DNA of 64,000 nucleotides from Mycobacterium bourgelatii (lineage in GTDB: Bacteria; Actinomycetota; Actinomycetes; Mycobacteriales; Mycobacteriaceae), in the NCBI RefSeq assembly GCF_010723575.1, contig NZ_BLKZ01000001.1, positions 434,001 to 498,000 of the forward strand, written 5' to 3'. This document shows, piece after piece, positions 1 through 8,671 of the stretch. Each line of letters opens with the position of its first letter. Within the stretch, counting starts at the first letter, position 1. Made by a program: the position numbers and the translations under genes. The notes under the pieces were generated by a model. The model saw only the letters and a program-made list of their open reading frames with translations. It was not told the DNA's origin and made no database searches.

Positions 1-257
1 ATACGGCGGACTGCGGGGTGAAGGTGTGGGACACTCGCACTGGAAGTGCCTTTCTCGAACTGGACCGATTGTTGCCTGAAGAACACCAATCATCCCAGCT
101 CAGAGGGCACTTCCTTATACCGACACCCCGACAGACAGCTCATTCGTCAGTGGATCCAGGCTAAAGCCCCGTCGGAGGCGCCATTTCACGCCACTTCGTG
201 CCCTTCCAGGCACGGTTCAGGCCCCTGGGCCCGTTCTAGGCCTTCGCTAGGCCTTCG
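1..257. other. Leading intergenic stretch, no gene seen
   Basis: No convincing coding sequence was found here. The only open frame (46-261, plus) has no recognisable domain and reads as chance GC-rich sequence. The end of the stretch carries short tandem repeats that run into the stop of the next gene. Confidence 0.6.
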
Positions 258-268
258 CTAGGCCTTCT
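236..268. repeat. Three tandem copies of an 11-bp unit at the acyltransferase stop
   Basis: The unit CTAGGCCTTCG occurs at 236-246 and 247-257. A third copy at 258-268 has T as its last base. The third copy supplies the stop codon and last residues of the minus-strand acyltransferase, so copy-number change would fall just past its C-terminus. Confidence 0.8.
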
Positions 269-2423
269 GTAAGGCACGGTCGACCAGTGCGCCGATGGCG
301 GGTGCCAGCAGCCGGGAGTATCCCGTCGTCACGTGGTTGTCGTCGCGGAACACCAGCGAGTTACCGACGATCACCGGGCAGCGCTCCGGGGTGCAGAACA
401 GGTCGGTCAGGTCCGCATACTGCCCCCCGCCGGCCTCCGTCGCCGCCCGCTCCGCGGCAATCCCGTCGCCATTGACGGCGACCGACCGAGACGGTGCGCA
501 GGCGCCGGCATCGTCCAGGTGCGCCGACAGGCAGGTCGGCACCGACGACTGCGGATCCGGGACGGGCCCCAGCACCAGCACCGTCGAACCCATCCCGCGC
601 AGCAGTGAAACGGCACTGGTCAGCGCGGCGATCCAGGCGGGGTCGTAGGAGGCGAAGCTGAAGTCTGCTTGGTAACGCCGGCTCATGCTCAGGATCACCA
701 ACCGTGGCCGCTCGGCCTCCAGCCGAGCCACGATCTGCCCGCGCCACTGTTCGCACTCGGTGTACTTACGCCCCAGGTAGGGGCTGACGATGGGGAGATC
801 GAGCAGGGGGCAGGTCACTTTTGCCATCGTCTCCAGCCGCCAGTGGCGCTGCTCGGCGACCTGTTGCATGGCCGGGTCCCACATGGCCGCGTGTGAGTCG
901 CCGATCAGGGCCACGGTCGTCGACGCGTTGCCCGCGTCCCCGGGCACGGAAGCGCATTCGCTCTGGCCGACGTCACGCCAGGACCGCAGGCAGCCGTTGA
1001 CGAACACCGGAGCCTTGTCACCCGGCGCGCTGGCCAGCGGCGGGTTCAGATTGGACGGGACGGCGCGCAGCGTCGCGGCCGCCGCGAGCGCGGCCCGCAC
1101 CTGCGCGAAGGCTTGGCGCACCGCGGCTTCCTGGGGGCTGACGGCTTCCGTGTCGGGCGTTGGTGGCAGCGGGATGATCCTGGCCTCCGGCGCGGCGGCG
1201 CCATGTCCTACCGGGGCGGGCACTGCCGTCAGCAACACCGCGCATGCGCATGCGGCAACGCCCGTGACGGCGCCCGCCATGGCCAGGCTGGCCCTGGCTG
1301 ACTGCCGCAGGGCGGCGGCGAACCGACCCGGGTTCTCCACGACATACATGGTGATCACCGCGAGTCCCGCGGACACCGTCGTCGCGGCCAACCGTCCCGG
1401 CAGACCGTCGGGGTCGCCGATGAGCGGTGGCATCAGCAGCAGCACCGGCCAGTGCCAGAGGTACCACGAATAGGACACCCGCCCGATCGCGCGCATCACC
1501 GGCTGGCACAGCACCCGCCCCACCCCCAGGCTGCCGGTGACCGACCCGCCGCCGATCACCAGGGCCGTGCCGAGCACGGGCAGCAGCGCCGACGTACCCG
1601 GATACGGCGTGTGGGGTCCCAGTTGAGTGCAGGTCAGCAGGATCAGCGCCAGGCCGCCCCACCCCACGATCGTCGCGGGCAGGAGCGGCAATCGGCGCCA
1701 TTGGCGGATCGAGACGGCCACCAGGCCGCCGACGGCCAGTTCCCAGGCTCGGGTGGGTAGCGAGAAGAACGCCCAGGATGGCGACGTGCGGGTCCACACC
1801 ATGGCGGCACCCAGCGACGCGGCCGTCACGATCGACAGCAGGACGGCGTAAGGGGCAGCCCTTCCGGAATCCCTGCCGGCGCGTCGCACCAGCCATGCGG
1901 TGCCGATGATCAGCGCCGGCCACAACAGATAGAACTGCTCCTCCACGCCCAGCGACCAGTAGTGCTGGAACGGGGACGGCGGGAGATCGGAGACCATGTA
2001 ATCGGTGCCCTGCATGGCGAACCGGTAGTTGCCGACGTACAGGGCGCTGGCGATGCCGTCGACGAACACCCGTCGTGCCTGCAGCGGCGGCAGCGCCACG
2101 GCCGCCGCGATCGCGGTGACGACGGCGACGGTGGCCGCCGCGGGCAACAGGCGGCGGGCCCGGGCGCCGTAAAAGCGGCCCAGGGCAACGGTGTTGGTGG
2201 TGCTGACCTCACGCCACAGCAACCCGGTGATGAGGAAGCCCGAGATGACGAAGAAGACGTCCACGCCGATGTAGCCGCCGCCGACACCCGGTATGCCCGC
2301 GTGGTACGCGACGACGGCGATGACGGCGATGGCGCGCAAGCCCTCGATGTCGGGCCGAAACGAAAGGCGAGGGATGCGCCGCTCCGCTGCGCGGGGCTGG
2401 CGAGGGGTGTCCACGTCCGTCAA
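258..2423 (-). CDS. Membrane acyltransferase (acyltransferase 3 family) with C-terminal SGNH domain
   Basis: This protein of about 721 residues probably acetylates or acylates a cell-envelope glycan. Residues ~20-370 are a multi-pass acyltransferase-3 domain starting with the typical RPDIEGLRAIAV motif, followed by YHAG and FFVISGFLITG. Residues ~480-715 form an SGNH hydrolase-like domain with GDSHAAMW and a late DDNH (catalytic Asp-x-x-His). This is the OafA-type arrangement: the membrane part moves the acyl group and the outer part transfers it. In M. tuberculosis the same place holds Rv0517 and Rv0518, apparently the two halves as separate genes. The TTG start overlaps the upstream esterase stop; a GTG at 2414 is an alternative. 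The acceptor glycan is unknown. Confidence 0.88.
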   Translation of the reverse strand: MTDVDTPRQPRAAERRIPRLSFRPDIEGLRAIAVIAVVAYHAGIPGVGGGYIGVDVFFVISGFLITGLLWREVSTTNTVALGRFYGARARRLLPAAATVAVVTAIAAAVALPPLQARRVFVDGIASALYVGNYRFAMQGTDYMVSDLPPSPFQHYWSLGVEEQFYLLWPALIIGTAWLVRRAGRDSGRAAPYAVLLSIVTAASLGAAMVWTRTSPSWAFFSLPTRAWELAVGGLVAVSIRQWRRLPLLPATIVGWGGLALILLTCTQLGPHTPYPGTSALLPVLGTALVIGGGSVTGSLGVGRVLCQPVMRAIGRVSYSWYLWHWPVLLLMPPLIGDPDGLPGRLAATTVSAGLAVITMYVVENPGRFAAALRQSARASLAMAGAVTGVAACACAVLLTAVPAPVGHGAAAPEARIIPLPPTPDTEAVSPQEAAVRQAFAQVRAALAAAATLRAVPSNLNPPLASAPGDKAPVFVNGCLRSWRDVGQSECASVPGDAGNASTTVALIGDSHAAMWDPAMQQVAEQRHWRLETMAKVTCPLLDLPIVSPYLGRKYTECEQWRGQIVARLEAERPRLVILSMSRRYQADFSFASYDPAWIAALTSAVSLLRGMGSTVLVLGPVPDPQSSVPTCLSAHLDDAGACAPSRSVAVNGDGIAAERAATEAGGGQYADLTDLFCTPERCPVIVGNSLVFRDDNHVTTGYSRLLAPAIGALVDRALQKA

Positions 2424-3289
2424 GACGCCATCCAGGCGAGTTCGCCGGGCAGCTGCTGTCTCCAGTAGTCCACGTCGTGTCCGCCGGGGGCAAAGCTGCC
2501 CGCCGGCTTCTTCTTCAGCTGGCTGACGAACTGGGATGAGGAGAAGAAGAAGCGGTCGGCCAGGCCACAGTCGACCCGAATGGGGATCTGGTTGAGCACC
2601 GGCAACCCGAAGACGGTGTTGCGGCTCCAGTCTTCGACACTGTCGAACGCACCGGGCGCGCTGCCGAGGTAGGACATGTAGAGCGCCGGGCTGATCGCGC
2701 AGATCCCGGCCGTGCGTTCCACACCGAGCCGCGCGCCCAGCAGCAGGGCGCCGTAGCCCCCCATCGACCAGCCCATGAAGCCGACGCGCGAGGTATCCAT
2801 GCCCATCGAGGCGAGCATCGGCAGCAGTTCTTCGAGAACCATGGTGCCGGAATCTGTTCCGTCCGCGCGTCGGTGCCAGTACGAGCTGGCGCCGCCGTCG
2901 ACGCCGACCACGGCGAACGGCGGCTTGCCGGAGTGGACCAGTTGGGCAAGCGCCTCTTCGACGCCGACGTCGAGCATCATGTTCGCGTCGCCGTCCTTGC
3001 CGTGCAGGGCGATCACCGGGCGCAGCATCTTGGTCTGGCCCGGCGGCATGACGATTACCCAGTTGGTCTTGACACCGCCGCGGGCCGCGGAGACGAACGA
3101 GCCGGTCATCTTGGTGGGCAGCGTGCTGCCAGCGCTCGGCGGTTCGAACGGTACGGGTGCCTGCGGTGCCGCCAAGGGCTTCAGCGGATCGATCAGTGCG
3201 CTGAGTGCGAACACGCCTGCCGCTCCTGCGCTGGCGCCGGCGGCCATGCGCAGCACAGAACGGCGATTCAGCTCAGCCACGAAGAGCAT
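2420..3289 (-). CDS. Tat-exported alpha/beta-hydrolase (esterase D / antigen 85-like fold), Rv0519c homologue
   Basis: This is a predicted secreted serine esterase of 289 residues from the chosen ATG. The N-terminus has a twin-arginine motif (NRRSVLRM) before a hydrophobic stretch, typical of Tat export. The core carries a nucleophile elbow GWSMGG at about residue 155 and a late PGGHDVDYW with the likely catalytic His. The substrate is unknown; related folds act on acyl esters of envelope glycolipids. A GTG at 3325 would add 12 residues, but the ATG at 3289 puts the Tat motif near the start. It overlaps the acyltransferase by four bases, so the two are probably translated together and may act on the same envelope ester. 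Confidence 0.85.
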   Translation of the reverse strand: MLFVAELNRRSVLRMAAGASAGAAGVFALSALIDPLKPLAAPQAPVPFEPPSAGSTLPTKMTGSFVSAARGGVKTNWVIVMPPGQTKMLRPVIALHGKDGDANMMLDVGVEEALAQLVHSGKPPFAVVGVDGGASSYWHRRADGTDSGTMVLEELLPMLASMGMDTSRVGFMGWSMGGYGALLLGARLGVERTAGICAISPALYMSYLGSAPGAFDSVEDWSRNTVFGLPVLNQIPIRVDCGLADRFFFSSSQFVSQLKKKPAGSFAPGGHDVDYWRQQLPGELAWMAS

Positions 3290-3414
3290 TTTGCCGTCCC
3301 GACAGGCATTTTCGCGTCGAGCCACGCCGGATCGGAAGATTCCCGTAATGCCCGCGTGATTTCCGGCTGGTTCGGTGCGGCGAGCGGGGCGGTTGAAGCT
3401 GCTAGCGTCCGGTC

Positions 3415-4800
3415 ATGCGGACCGACGGTGGGCAAACGGACGACCTGGGTGCCCCCGACCAACTGCGCCCGGGACTTTCGCAACGGCAACTGAGCATGAT
3501 CGCCATCGGCGGGGTCATCGGCGCGGGACTGTTCGTCGGATCGGGCGTGGTGATACAGACGACCGGGCCGGCCGCATTCCTCACCTACGCGATCTGCGGG
3601 CTGCTCATCGTGTTGGTGATGCGGATGCTGGGCGAGATGGCGACCGCGAATCCGTCGACCGGATCCTTCGCCGACTACGCGACCAACGCATTGGGACCCT
3701 GGGCCGGGTTTTCGGTCGGTTGGTTGTATTGGTACTTCTGGGTGATCGTGGTCGGCTTCGAAGCGGTCGCCGGCGCGAAAGTTCTCAACTACTGGTTCAA
3801 TGCGCCGCTATGGTTGCTGTCGCTGTGCCTGATGGTGTTGATGACGGCGACCAACCTGTTTTCGGTGTCCTCGTTCGGCGAGTTTGAATTCTGGTTCGCC
3901 GGAATCAAAGTCGCCGTCATCATCATCTTTCTGGGCGTGGGTACGGCGTTCGCACTTGGGCTGGTGTCCGGCCACCGCCGGGATTTCTCCAACCTGTACT
4001 CGCACGGCGGGTTTTTTCCGCACGGCATCGGTGCCGTCTTCGCGGCCATCGTGGTGGTGATCTTCTCCATGGTCGGTGCCGAAGTTGTCACCATCGCCGC
4101 CGCGGAAAGTCGCGACCCCGAACGTGCCATCGCGCGGGCGACGAGGTCGGTGGTCGTCCGCATCGTGATCTTCTTCGTCGGATCGGTCTTCTTGCTCGTC
4201 GTGCTCATGCCCTGGAACTCAGTGGAACTCGGGGCATCTCCCTACGTGGCCGCCCTCAAGCGCTTGGGTTTGCCTGGCGCGGATCAGATCATGAACGCGG
4301 TGGTGCTCACCGCGGTGTTGTCGTGTTTGAACTCGGGCCTGTATACCGCGTCCCGCATGTTGTTCGTGCTGGCCGCTCGGCAGGAGGCGCCGGGCCGGTT
4401 GGTGAAGCTCAGTCGGCGCGGGGTGCCGGCAACCGCGATCCTGTTCTCGTCGGTGGTGGGCTTTCTGTGCGTGCTGATGGCCTGGCTGTCACCCCGCACC
4501 GTGTTTCTCTTCCTGCTCAATTCGTCGGGCGCAGTCATCTTGTTCGTCTATCTGCTCATCGCGCTGTCGCAGATCGTGTTGCGTCGCCGGACGCCAGCGG
4601 AAAAGCTTCGGGTGAAAATGTGGTTCTTTCCCATGTTGTCCATCGCCACCGTGCTGGGCATCGTCGCCGTACTGGTGCAGATGGCGTTCGACCTCGAGGC
4701 GCGCAGCCAGTTGTGGCTGAGCCTGTTGTCGTGGCTGGTGGTTCTCGTGGTGTACTTCGTCACCAAAGCCGCCGAGCGTAAGTCGTTGCGACCCGGGTGA
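3415..4800 (+). CDS. gabP: Amino-acid permease of the GABA/APC family
   Basis: A 461-residue cytoplasmic-membrane transporter with about twelve hydrophobic segments. The first helix has the APC-family glycine motif (IAIGGVIGAGLFVGSG), followed by the LGEMA motif typical of amino-acid/GABA permeases. It corresponds in position and length to M. tuberculosis gabP (Rv0522). It probably imports gamma-aminobutyrate or a related amino acid by proton symport; the exact substrate cannot be read from sequence. It is divergent from the esterase and ends 14 bases from the convergent ketopantoate-reductase-like gene. Confidence 0.9.
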   Translation: MRTDGGQTDDLGAPDQLRPGLSQRQLSMIAIGGVIGAGLFVGSGVVIQTTGPAAFLTYAICGLLIVLVMRMLGEMATANPSTGSFADYATNALGPWAGFSVGWLYWYFWVIVVGFEAVAGAKVLNYWFNAPLWLLSLCLMVLMTATNLFSVSSFGEFEFWFAGIKVAVIIIFLGVGTAFALGLVSGHRRDFSNLYSHGGFFPHGIGAVFAAIVVVIFSMVGAEVVTIAAAESRDPERAIARATRSVVVRIVIFFVGSVFLLVVLMPWNSVELGASPYVAALKRLGLPGADQIMNAVVLTAVLSCLNSGLYTASRMLFVLAARQEAPGRLVKLSRRGVPATAILFSSVVGFLCVLMAWLSPRTVFLFLLNSSGAVILFVYLLIALSQIVLRRRTPAEKLRVKMWFFPMLSIATVLGIVAVLVQMAFDLEARSQLWLSLLSWLVVLVVYFVTKAAERKSLRPG

Positions 4801-4814
4801 ATCGACGCGGGCAG

Positions 4815-5741
4815 TTATGCGCCGTCGTGCCACTGCCTTTCGACCGCCTTGACCAGCCCGGTCAGGGTCGCGTTCACCGGCGCTTCGACCCCCACGCGCG
4901 CGCCCTGCCGTGGAATGGCCCCGTTGATCACGTCGATCTCGCTGACCCGGCGCGCCTCGTGGTCGAGCAGCGCAGAAGGCTTCGCCTTGGGCATGCCGGC
5001 GCCGAAGGCGCGGACGTGCGCGACGGGATCGGTGACGGCAACCGCGATTCCGGACGCCTGGGCCACCGTCCACGCCTCCGTCGCCGCGGCCCGACTGACC
5101 GGCCCAACGTCCGGGTCGTCCATCACCTGTCCCACGGTCATCCCCGTCAATGCACATGGCGCGCTGTAGGCGACGTTGCAGATCAGCTTCTCCCACTGCA
5201 TGGCGGCGATATCGGTGACCGCGGCGGCGTCGAAACCGGCATCGGCCCACACCCGCGCGATCGATTCGACCGTCGCGTACGGCAGCGATGAGTATGCGCC
5301 AAAACGCATGGCGCGCATGGCGTTGTGGCGCACGTGCCCCGGAGCGACCTGGGCGGCGCCGAATCCGCTGGCGATCCCGACCGCGAGCCGTGCGTCACCG
5401 ACGATGCTCGCAACCGTCTCGGCCGACCCCAGGCCGTTCTGGATGGTCAGCACCGACGTATCCGCGCCCAACAGCGGAAGCGCTTGTTGCGCACCGGCTG
5501 TCACGTCGGCGGCCTTGACCGCGATCACCACCAGGTCCATCGCCTCGGTGGGGGCGGTGGTGCTGGCCCGCAACGACACCGTCTGGTCGTAGTCGGGTCC
5601 GGTGACCCGTAGCCCGTGTGCGGCGATCTGGTCGATGCTGGGCTGGTAGCGGTCGATGGCCAGCACGTCGTTACCCGCGGCGGCGAGCTTGGCCGCATAC
5701 ACCGAACCCATTGCGCCACAACCGATTATCGCGATCTTCAT
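4815..5741 (-). CDS. Ketopantoate reductase-like NADP-dependent oxidoreductase (ApbA/PanE family)
   Basis: A 308-residue protein with an N-terminal Rossmann motif (IIGCGAMGSVYAAKLA) and the family's helical C-terminal domain, including the catalytic lysine segment WEKLICNVAYS at ~182 and KPSALLD near 260. The family reduces 2-dehydropantoate to pantoate with NADPH, but many paralogues act on other 2-oxoacids. It is last in a minus-strand run behind an enolase-superfamily enzyme, with a 9-base gap. This suggests a catabolic or modifying pathway rather than housekeeping pantothenate synthesis, so no panE symbol is given. Confidence 0.86.
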   Translation of the reverse strand: MKIAIIGCGAMGSVYAAKLAAAGNDVLAIDRYQPSIDQIAAHGLRVTGPDYDQTVSLRASTTAPTEAMDLVVIAVKAADVTAGAQQALPLLGADTSVLTIQNGLGSAETVASIVGDARLAVGIASGFGAAQVAPGHVRHNAMRAMRFGAYSSLPYATVESIARVWADAGFDAAAVTDIAAMQWEKLICNVAYSAPCALTGMTVGQVMDDPDVGPVSRAAATEAWTVAQASGIAVAVTDPVAHVRAFGAGMPKAKPSALLDHEARRVSEIDVINGAIPRQGARVGVEAPVNATLTGLVKAVERQWHDGA

Positions 5742-5750
5742 GTTGTGCTC

Positions 5751-6932
5751 CTAGCTCGTCAGGTCCGTGATCAGCTCGGCGAGCCCCGCCTTCTGCTCCA
5801 GGCCGAAGCCCGGGGCGTCCGTCGGGGAGATCCTGCCCTCGTGCAGGGCGCAGCCGGCGGAGTAGCCGCCGAACGGCTGGAAAACGCCCGGATAAGACTC
5901 GCATCCACCCAGACCCAGCCCGGCGGCGATGTGCAGATTGATCAGATGGCCGCCGTGCGGGAAGGCGAACCGTCGATCGAAGCCGTGTGTCTCGAGCACA
6001 TCGAGCATCCGTACGTACTCACTCAGTCCATAGCTCAGGCCCGCGTCCATCTGGAAGATGTCGCGTCCCGGCCGCATGCCGCCGTACCTGACCAGATTGG
6101 TCACGTCGGGCACCGAGAACAGGTTTTCACCGGTGGCAACGGCGCCGTCGTAGCACGCCGTCACCGCCCGGTTGCACTCGAAATCCAGTGGATCTCCGGG
6201 CTCTTCGTACCAACGCAACCCATAGGGCGCCAACGCCGACGCCCACTGCGTCGCGGCGGCACGGTCGAACCTGCCGTTGGCGTCGACGGCGACCCGAGGC
6301 CCGCCGCCGACGATATCGATGACGGCCTCGACGCGGGCCAAGTCATCGCGCATCGGCGCGCCGCCGATCTTCATCTTCACCGCGTCATAGCCGAGGTCGA
6401 GGTAGCCGCGCATCTCGTCGCGCAGGGCGTCCACGGCACTGACACCGCTCCCGCCGTAGTAGTAGTAGCCACCGGCGGCATAGACCGGGACGCGCGACGC
6501 AGGTTCCCGTCCGAAACGACGAGCGATGGTCGCGTACGCGGGTTCGTCGGCGAGCTTGGCCGCGAGATCCCAGCAGGCCAGTTCCAAGGCCGCGGCGGCC
6601 GCGGCCCGGTCACCGTGTCCGCCTGGCTTCTCGTCGCGCAGGGCGCACGCCAGCACCGCGGCCGGGTCAATGCCACCGGACTCGTCGAGCAGCGTGTCCG
6701 GGGCCGCGTTCAGCACGCGGGGGATCATCCGGTCGCGCAGGATCCCGCTTTGGGCGAACCGACCGATGGAGTCGAACGCAACCCCGACGACGGGCTTGCC
6801 GTTTCGGTGCTCATCGGTGATCAGGGCAACCAGCGAGACCGTATGGCTGCTGAAGTTGACCAGCGCGTTGGCCGGGCCTTTTCCGCCGTGATCAAGTCCG
6901 ACCGTGCGCTCGACGATCGCAGAAATGCGCAC
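5751..6932 (-). CDS. Enolase-superfamily enzyme (mandelate racemase / muconate lactonizing type)
   Basis: A 393-residue protein with an N-terminal capping domain and a C-terminal barrel. Visible active-site elements are a KMKIGG lysine motif at ~197, metal ligands in VAVDANGRF (~222), RWYEEPGD (~247) and ATGENLFS (~274), and a late FPHGGH histidine. The presence of both KxK and a C-terminal His resembles the acid-sugar dehydratases or racemases of the mandelate racemase group, but the substrate is not determinable. It sits 4 bases downstream of a nitroreductase-like gene and 9 bases upstream of the PanE-like gene, so it is almost certainly co-transcribed with both. Confidence 0.87.
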   Translation of the reverse strand: MRISAIVERTVGLDHGGKGPANALVNFSSHTVSLVALITDEHRNGKPVVGVAFDSIGRFAQSGILRDRMIPRVLNAAPDTLLDESGGIDPAAVLACALRDEKPGGHGDRAAAAAALELACWDLAAKLADEPAYATIARRFGREPASRVPVYAAGGYYYYGGSGVSAVDALRDEMRGYLDLGYDAVKMKIGGAPMRDDLARVEAVIDIVGGGPRVAVDANGRFDRAAATQWASALAPYGLRWYEEPGDPLDFECNRAVTACYDGAVATGENLFSVPDVTNLVRYGGMRPGRDIFQMDAGLSYGLSEYVRMLDVLETHGFDRRFAFPHGGHLINLHIAAGLGLGGCESYPGVFQPFGGYSAGCALHEGRISPTDAPGFGLEQKAGLAELITDLTS

Positions 6933-6936
6933 GGTC

Positions 6937-7332
6937 TCAGGACGTCTTGGTAAACAGCACCACTTCCTCGAACGGCAGGTTCTTGAAAATGGGTCCCCAG
7001 ATGCCGTGCACGTACTGCGACGCTTCGGTTTTGGTGACTATGCGCGGGTCGGCAATGCCGAAGGTCTTCGTGTTGCGTTGCACCTGCCCGCCGCCGGCAG
7101 CCTTGATGTTCTTCAGCCAGTCCCGGTCGGGACCGTAGGCCAGCGGGATCGCGATTCCCACGCGGCCGTCCACGGTGGTGTAGAAGGCATTGACCGGGGT
7201 CCGGTACTTCTTGCCCGAACGCCGTCCGACATGCTCGACGATCGCAAACGGCGGTAGCCAACCTGCCCACATCCGCTGAATGGGGTTGGTGACGTGACGG
7301 TTGAATCTGGCGAGTCGTTGCGGAAATTGCAT
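6937..7332 (-). CDS. F420/deazaflavin-dependent nitroreductase family protein, Rv0523c homologue
   Basis: A 131-residue protein of the Ddn-like split-barrel family, with VGRRSGKKYRTPV followed by YGPDRDWLKNI and a late LPFEEVV. These are typical cofactor-contact segments of mycobacterial deazaflavin (F420) oxidoreductases. It matches Rv0523c in length. It is closely related to the gene immediately upstream (7350-7745), so the two are a tandem duplicate. The substrate is unknown. The 4-base gap to the enolase-superfamily gene implies one transcript. Confidence 0.85.
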   Translation of the reverse strand: MQFPQRLARFNRHVTNPIQRMWAGWLPPFAIVEHVGRRSGKKYRTPVNAFYTTVDGRVGIAIPLAYGPDRDWLKNIKAAGGGQVQRNTKTFGIADPRIVTKTEASQYVHGIWGPIFKNLPFEEVVLFTKTS

Positions 7333-7349
7333 GCGTTCACTCTTGCATC

Positions 7350-7745
7350 TCAGGAGGTTCGCGTCAGCAGCACCGCTTCCTCAAACGGAAGAACGGAGAA
7401 CACCCGGCGAACCGGGCCCGTCACGAACTGCGCCGCCCGCGCCTTGGTCATCACTTGAGGGTTGGCGACGCCGAAGGTCTTCCCGTGGCGCTGCATGTCT
7501 GCCCCGCCCGCCGCCTTGAGGTTTTTCAGCCAGTCGCGGTTGGGGCCGTAGGTCAGCATGATCGCCAGCGCGGGTTGTCCGTCGATTTGGGCGTTGAACA
7601 CTATGAGCGGCGTGCGGTAGGGCTTGCCTGAGCGGCGACCGACATGCAACAGGATGCCGTGCAATGGGATCCACCCCGCCCACAGGCGCTGCACGGGGTT
7701 GGTGACGTACTTGTTGAACCGGGCCAGCCATTGGGGGAGTCGCAT
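7350..7745 (-). CDS. Second F420/deazaflavin-dependent nitroreductase family protein (tandem paralogue)
   Basis: This protein is 131 residues, the same length as its downstream neighbour, and has the same landmarks: VGRRSGKPYRTPL, YGPNRDWLKNLKAAGG and LPFEEAVLLTRTS. The match extends from the first residues (LPQWLARFNKYVTNP against FPQRLARFNRHVTNP), showing a full-length duplication with about half the residues changed. This suggests divergence in substrate rather than a recent copy. The 17-base gap downstream and 4-base gap upstream put it within the same operon. Confidence 0.84.
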   Translation of the reverse strand: MRLPQWLARFNKYVTNPVQRLWAGWIPLHGILLHVGRRSGKPYRTPLIVFNAQIDGQPALAIMLTYGPNRDWLKNLKAAGGADMQRHGKTFGVANPQVMTKARAAQFVTGPVRRVFSVLPFEEAVLLTRTS

Positions 7746-7749
7746 GTTT

Positions 7750-8613
7750 CTATCCTGTGGGCAGTAGTTTCATCGCGAGCCGAGCGGCGCGCGACGGCGG
7801 TGGGTGCCATGGCAGTGTGTCTTCGGGCGGCCATGCGTAGCAAGGGGTTTGATCGCTGAGCAGCCGCCGCAGGCCGGGGAGCGCAAGTTCGGCGGCCGAC
7901 CAGTCGTACAGGGCTTGCACGCGCGGCACGATCACACCCACATCGAGCACATGCGCCAACCGGTGTTCGGCCTCGATGTAGGGGTCCAGGTCGTCGCCCA
8001 ACGGGTAGCGGTCGGGCAGCACCCGCGACAGCGACATGAAGATGCCGGTCATGCCCAGCCGCGGATCGCCTAATGGTCGGCCCACCGGCGCCAGCCGGCC
8101 CAGCGCCAGGCGGGGTGCGGCCACCAGCGCGTGGGCGTACAGAACCCGCATCAACACCAGGTTGAGGAAGAAGCGCTCCACCCGACTTTCCTTGGTCGCG
8201 AGGTGTTCATGGTCCAGGTAAGCGCTGGCGACGCTCATGTTGTGCGCCCGATACCAGCTCACGGCCGAGGGCTTGCTGATGTACTCGCACCAGGCGGCGA
8301 CGGAGGGGGTACTCGGGGCGCCGGGACTGCCGAAGGCAAGCGCGCGGGCTTCGGAACCGTCGTAGAGGATGCGTTCGTTCATCGCCCGCCACCAGGGGCT
8401 GCCCGGGCTGGACGACTCGCTCGGGTTGAGCAGCTTCCTGCGCAGTTGCCATTTCATGAACGCCGTCGCGGCCCCCCGGTAGGGCAGATATCCGCGGTCC
8501 AGTTGGGACGGGACGCGGTAGGAGGCCCGCATCAGCGCCAGTCGCGCGTTCGGGTCGTCGCGCACCGCGGCCACCCTGGCCTGCGCGATTTCGCTGGCTG
8601 ACCGGGGTACCAC
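7750..8613 (-). CDS. Conserved protein of unknown function, first gene of the nitroreductase operon
   Basis: I do not recognise the family. From a GTG at 8613 the protein has 287 residues, is mostly helical in character and lacks an obvious signal peptide. Notable segments are YLDHEHLATKESRVERFF and a Trp/Pro-rich C-terminus. The longest frame starts at 8673, but that codon overlaps the divergent hemL start and is unlikely. The GTG at 8613 lies just after GGGAGG, although the spacing is short. A metal- or haem-binding oxygenase role is conceivable from the histidines, but nothing proves it. It lies 4 bases upstream of the second nitroreductase gene. Confidence 0.7.
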   Translation of the reverse strand: MVPRSASEIAQARVAAVRDDPNARLALMRASYRVPSQLDRGYLPYRGAATAFMKWQLRRKLLNPSESSSPGSPWWRAMNERILYDGSEARALAFGSPGAPSTPSVAAWCEYISKPSAVSWYRAHNMSVASAYLDHEHLATKESRVERFFLNLVLMRVLYAHALVAAPRLALGRLAPVGRPLGDPRLGMTGIFMSLSRVLPDRYPLGDDLDPYIEAEHRLAHVLDVGVIVPRVQALYDWSAAELALPGLRRLLSDQTPCYAWPPEDTLPWHPPPSRAARLAMKLLPTG

Positions 8614-8671
8614 AACCTCCCTCTTACACCCTGTAGTTGAACGGGGCGCGCGGGCTGGGACACTGGTCGGC

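Noticed and set aside
46..261. 71-residue open frame at the left edge
   Set aside because: No domain, no ribosome site, and it runs into 11-bp repeats and the antisense 3' end of the acyltransferase gene.
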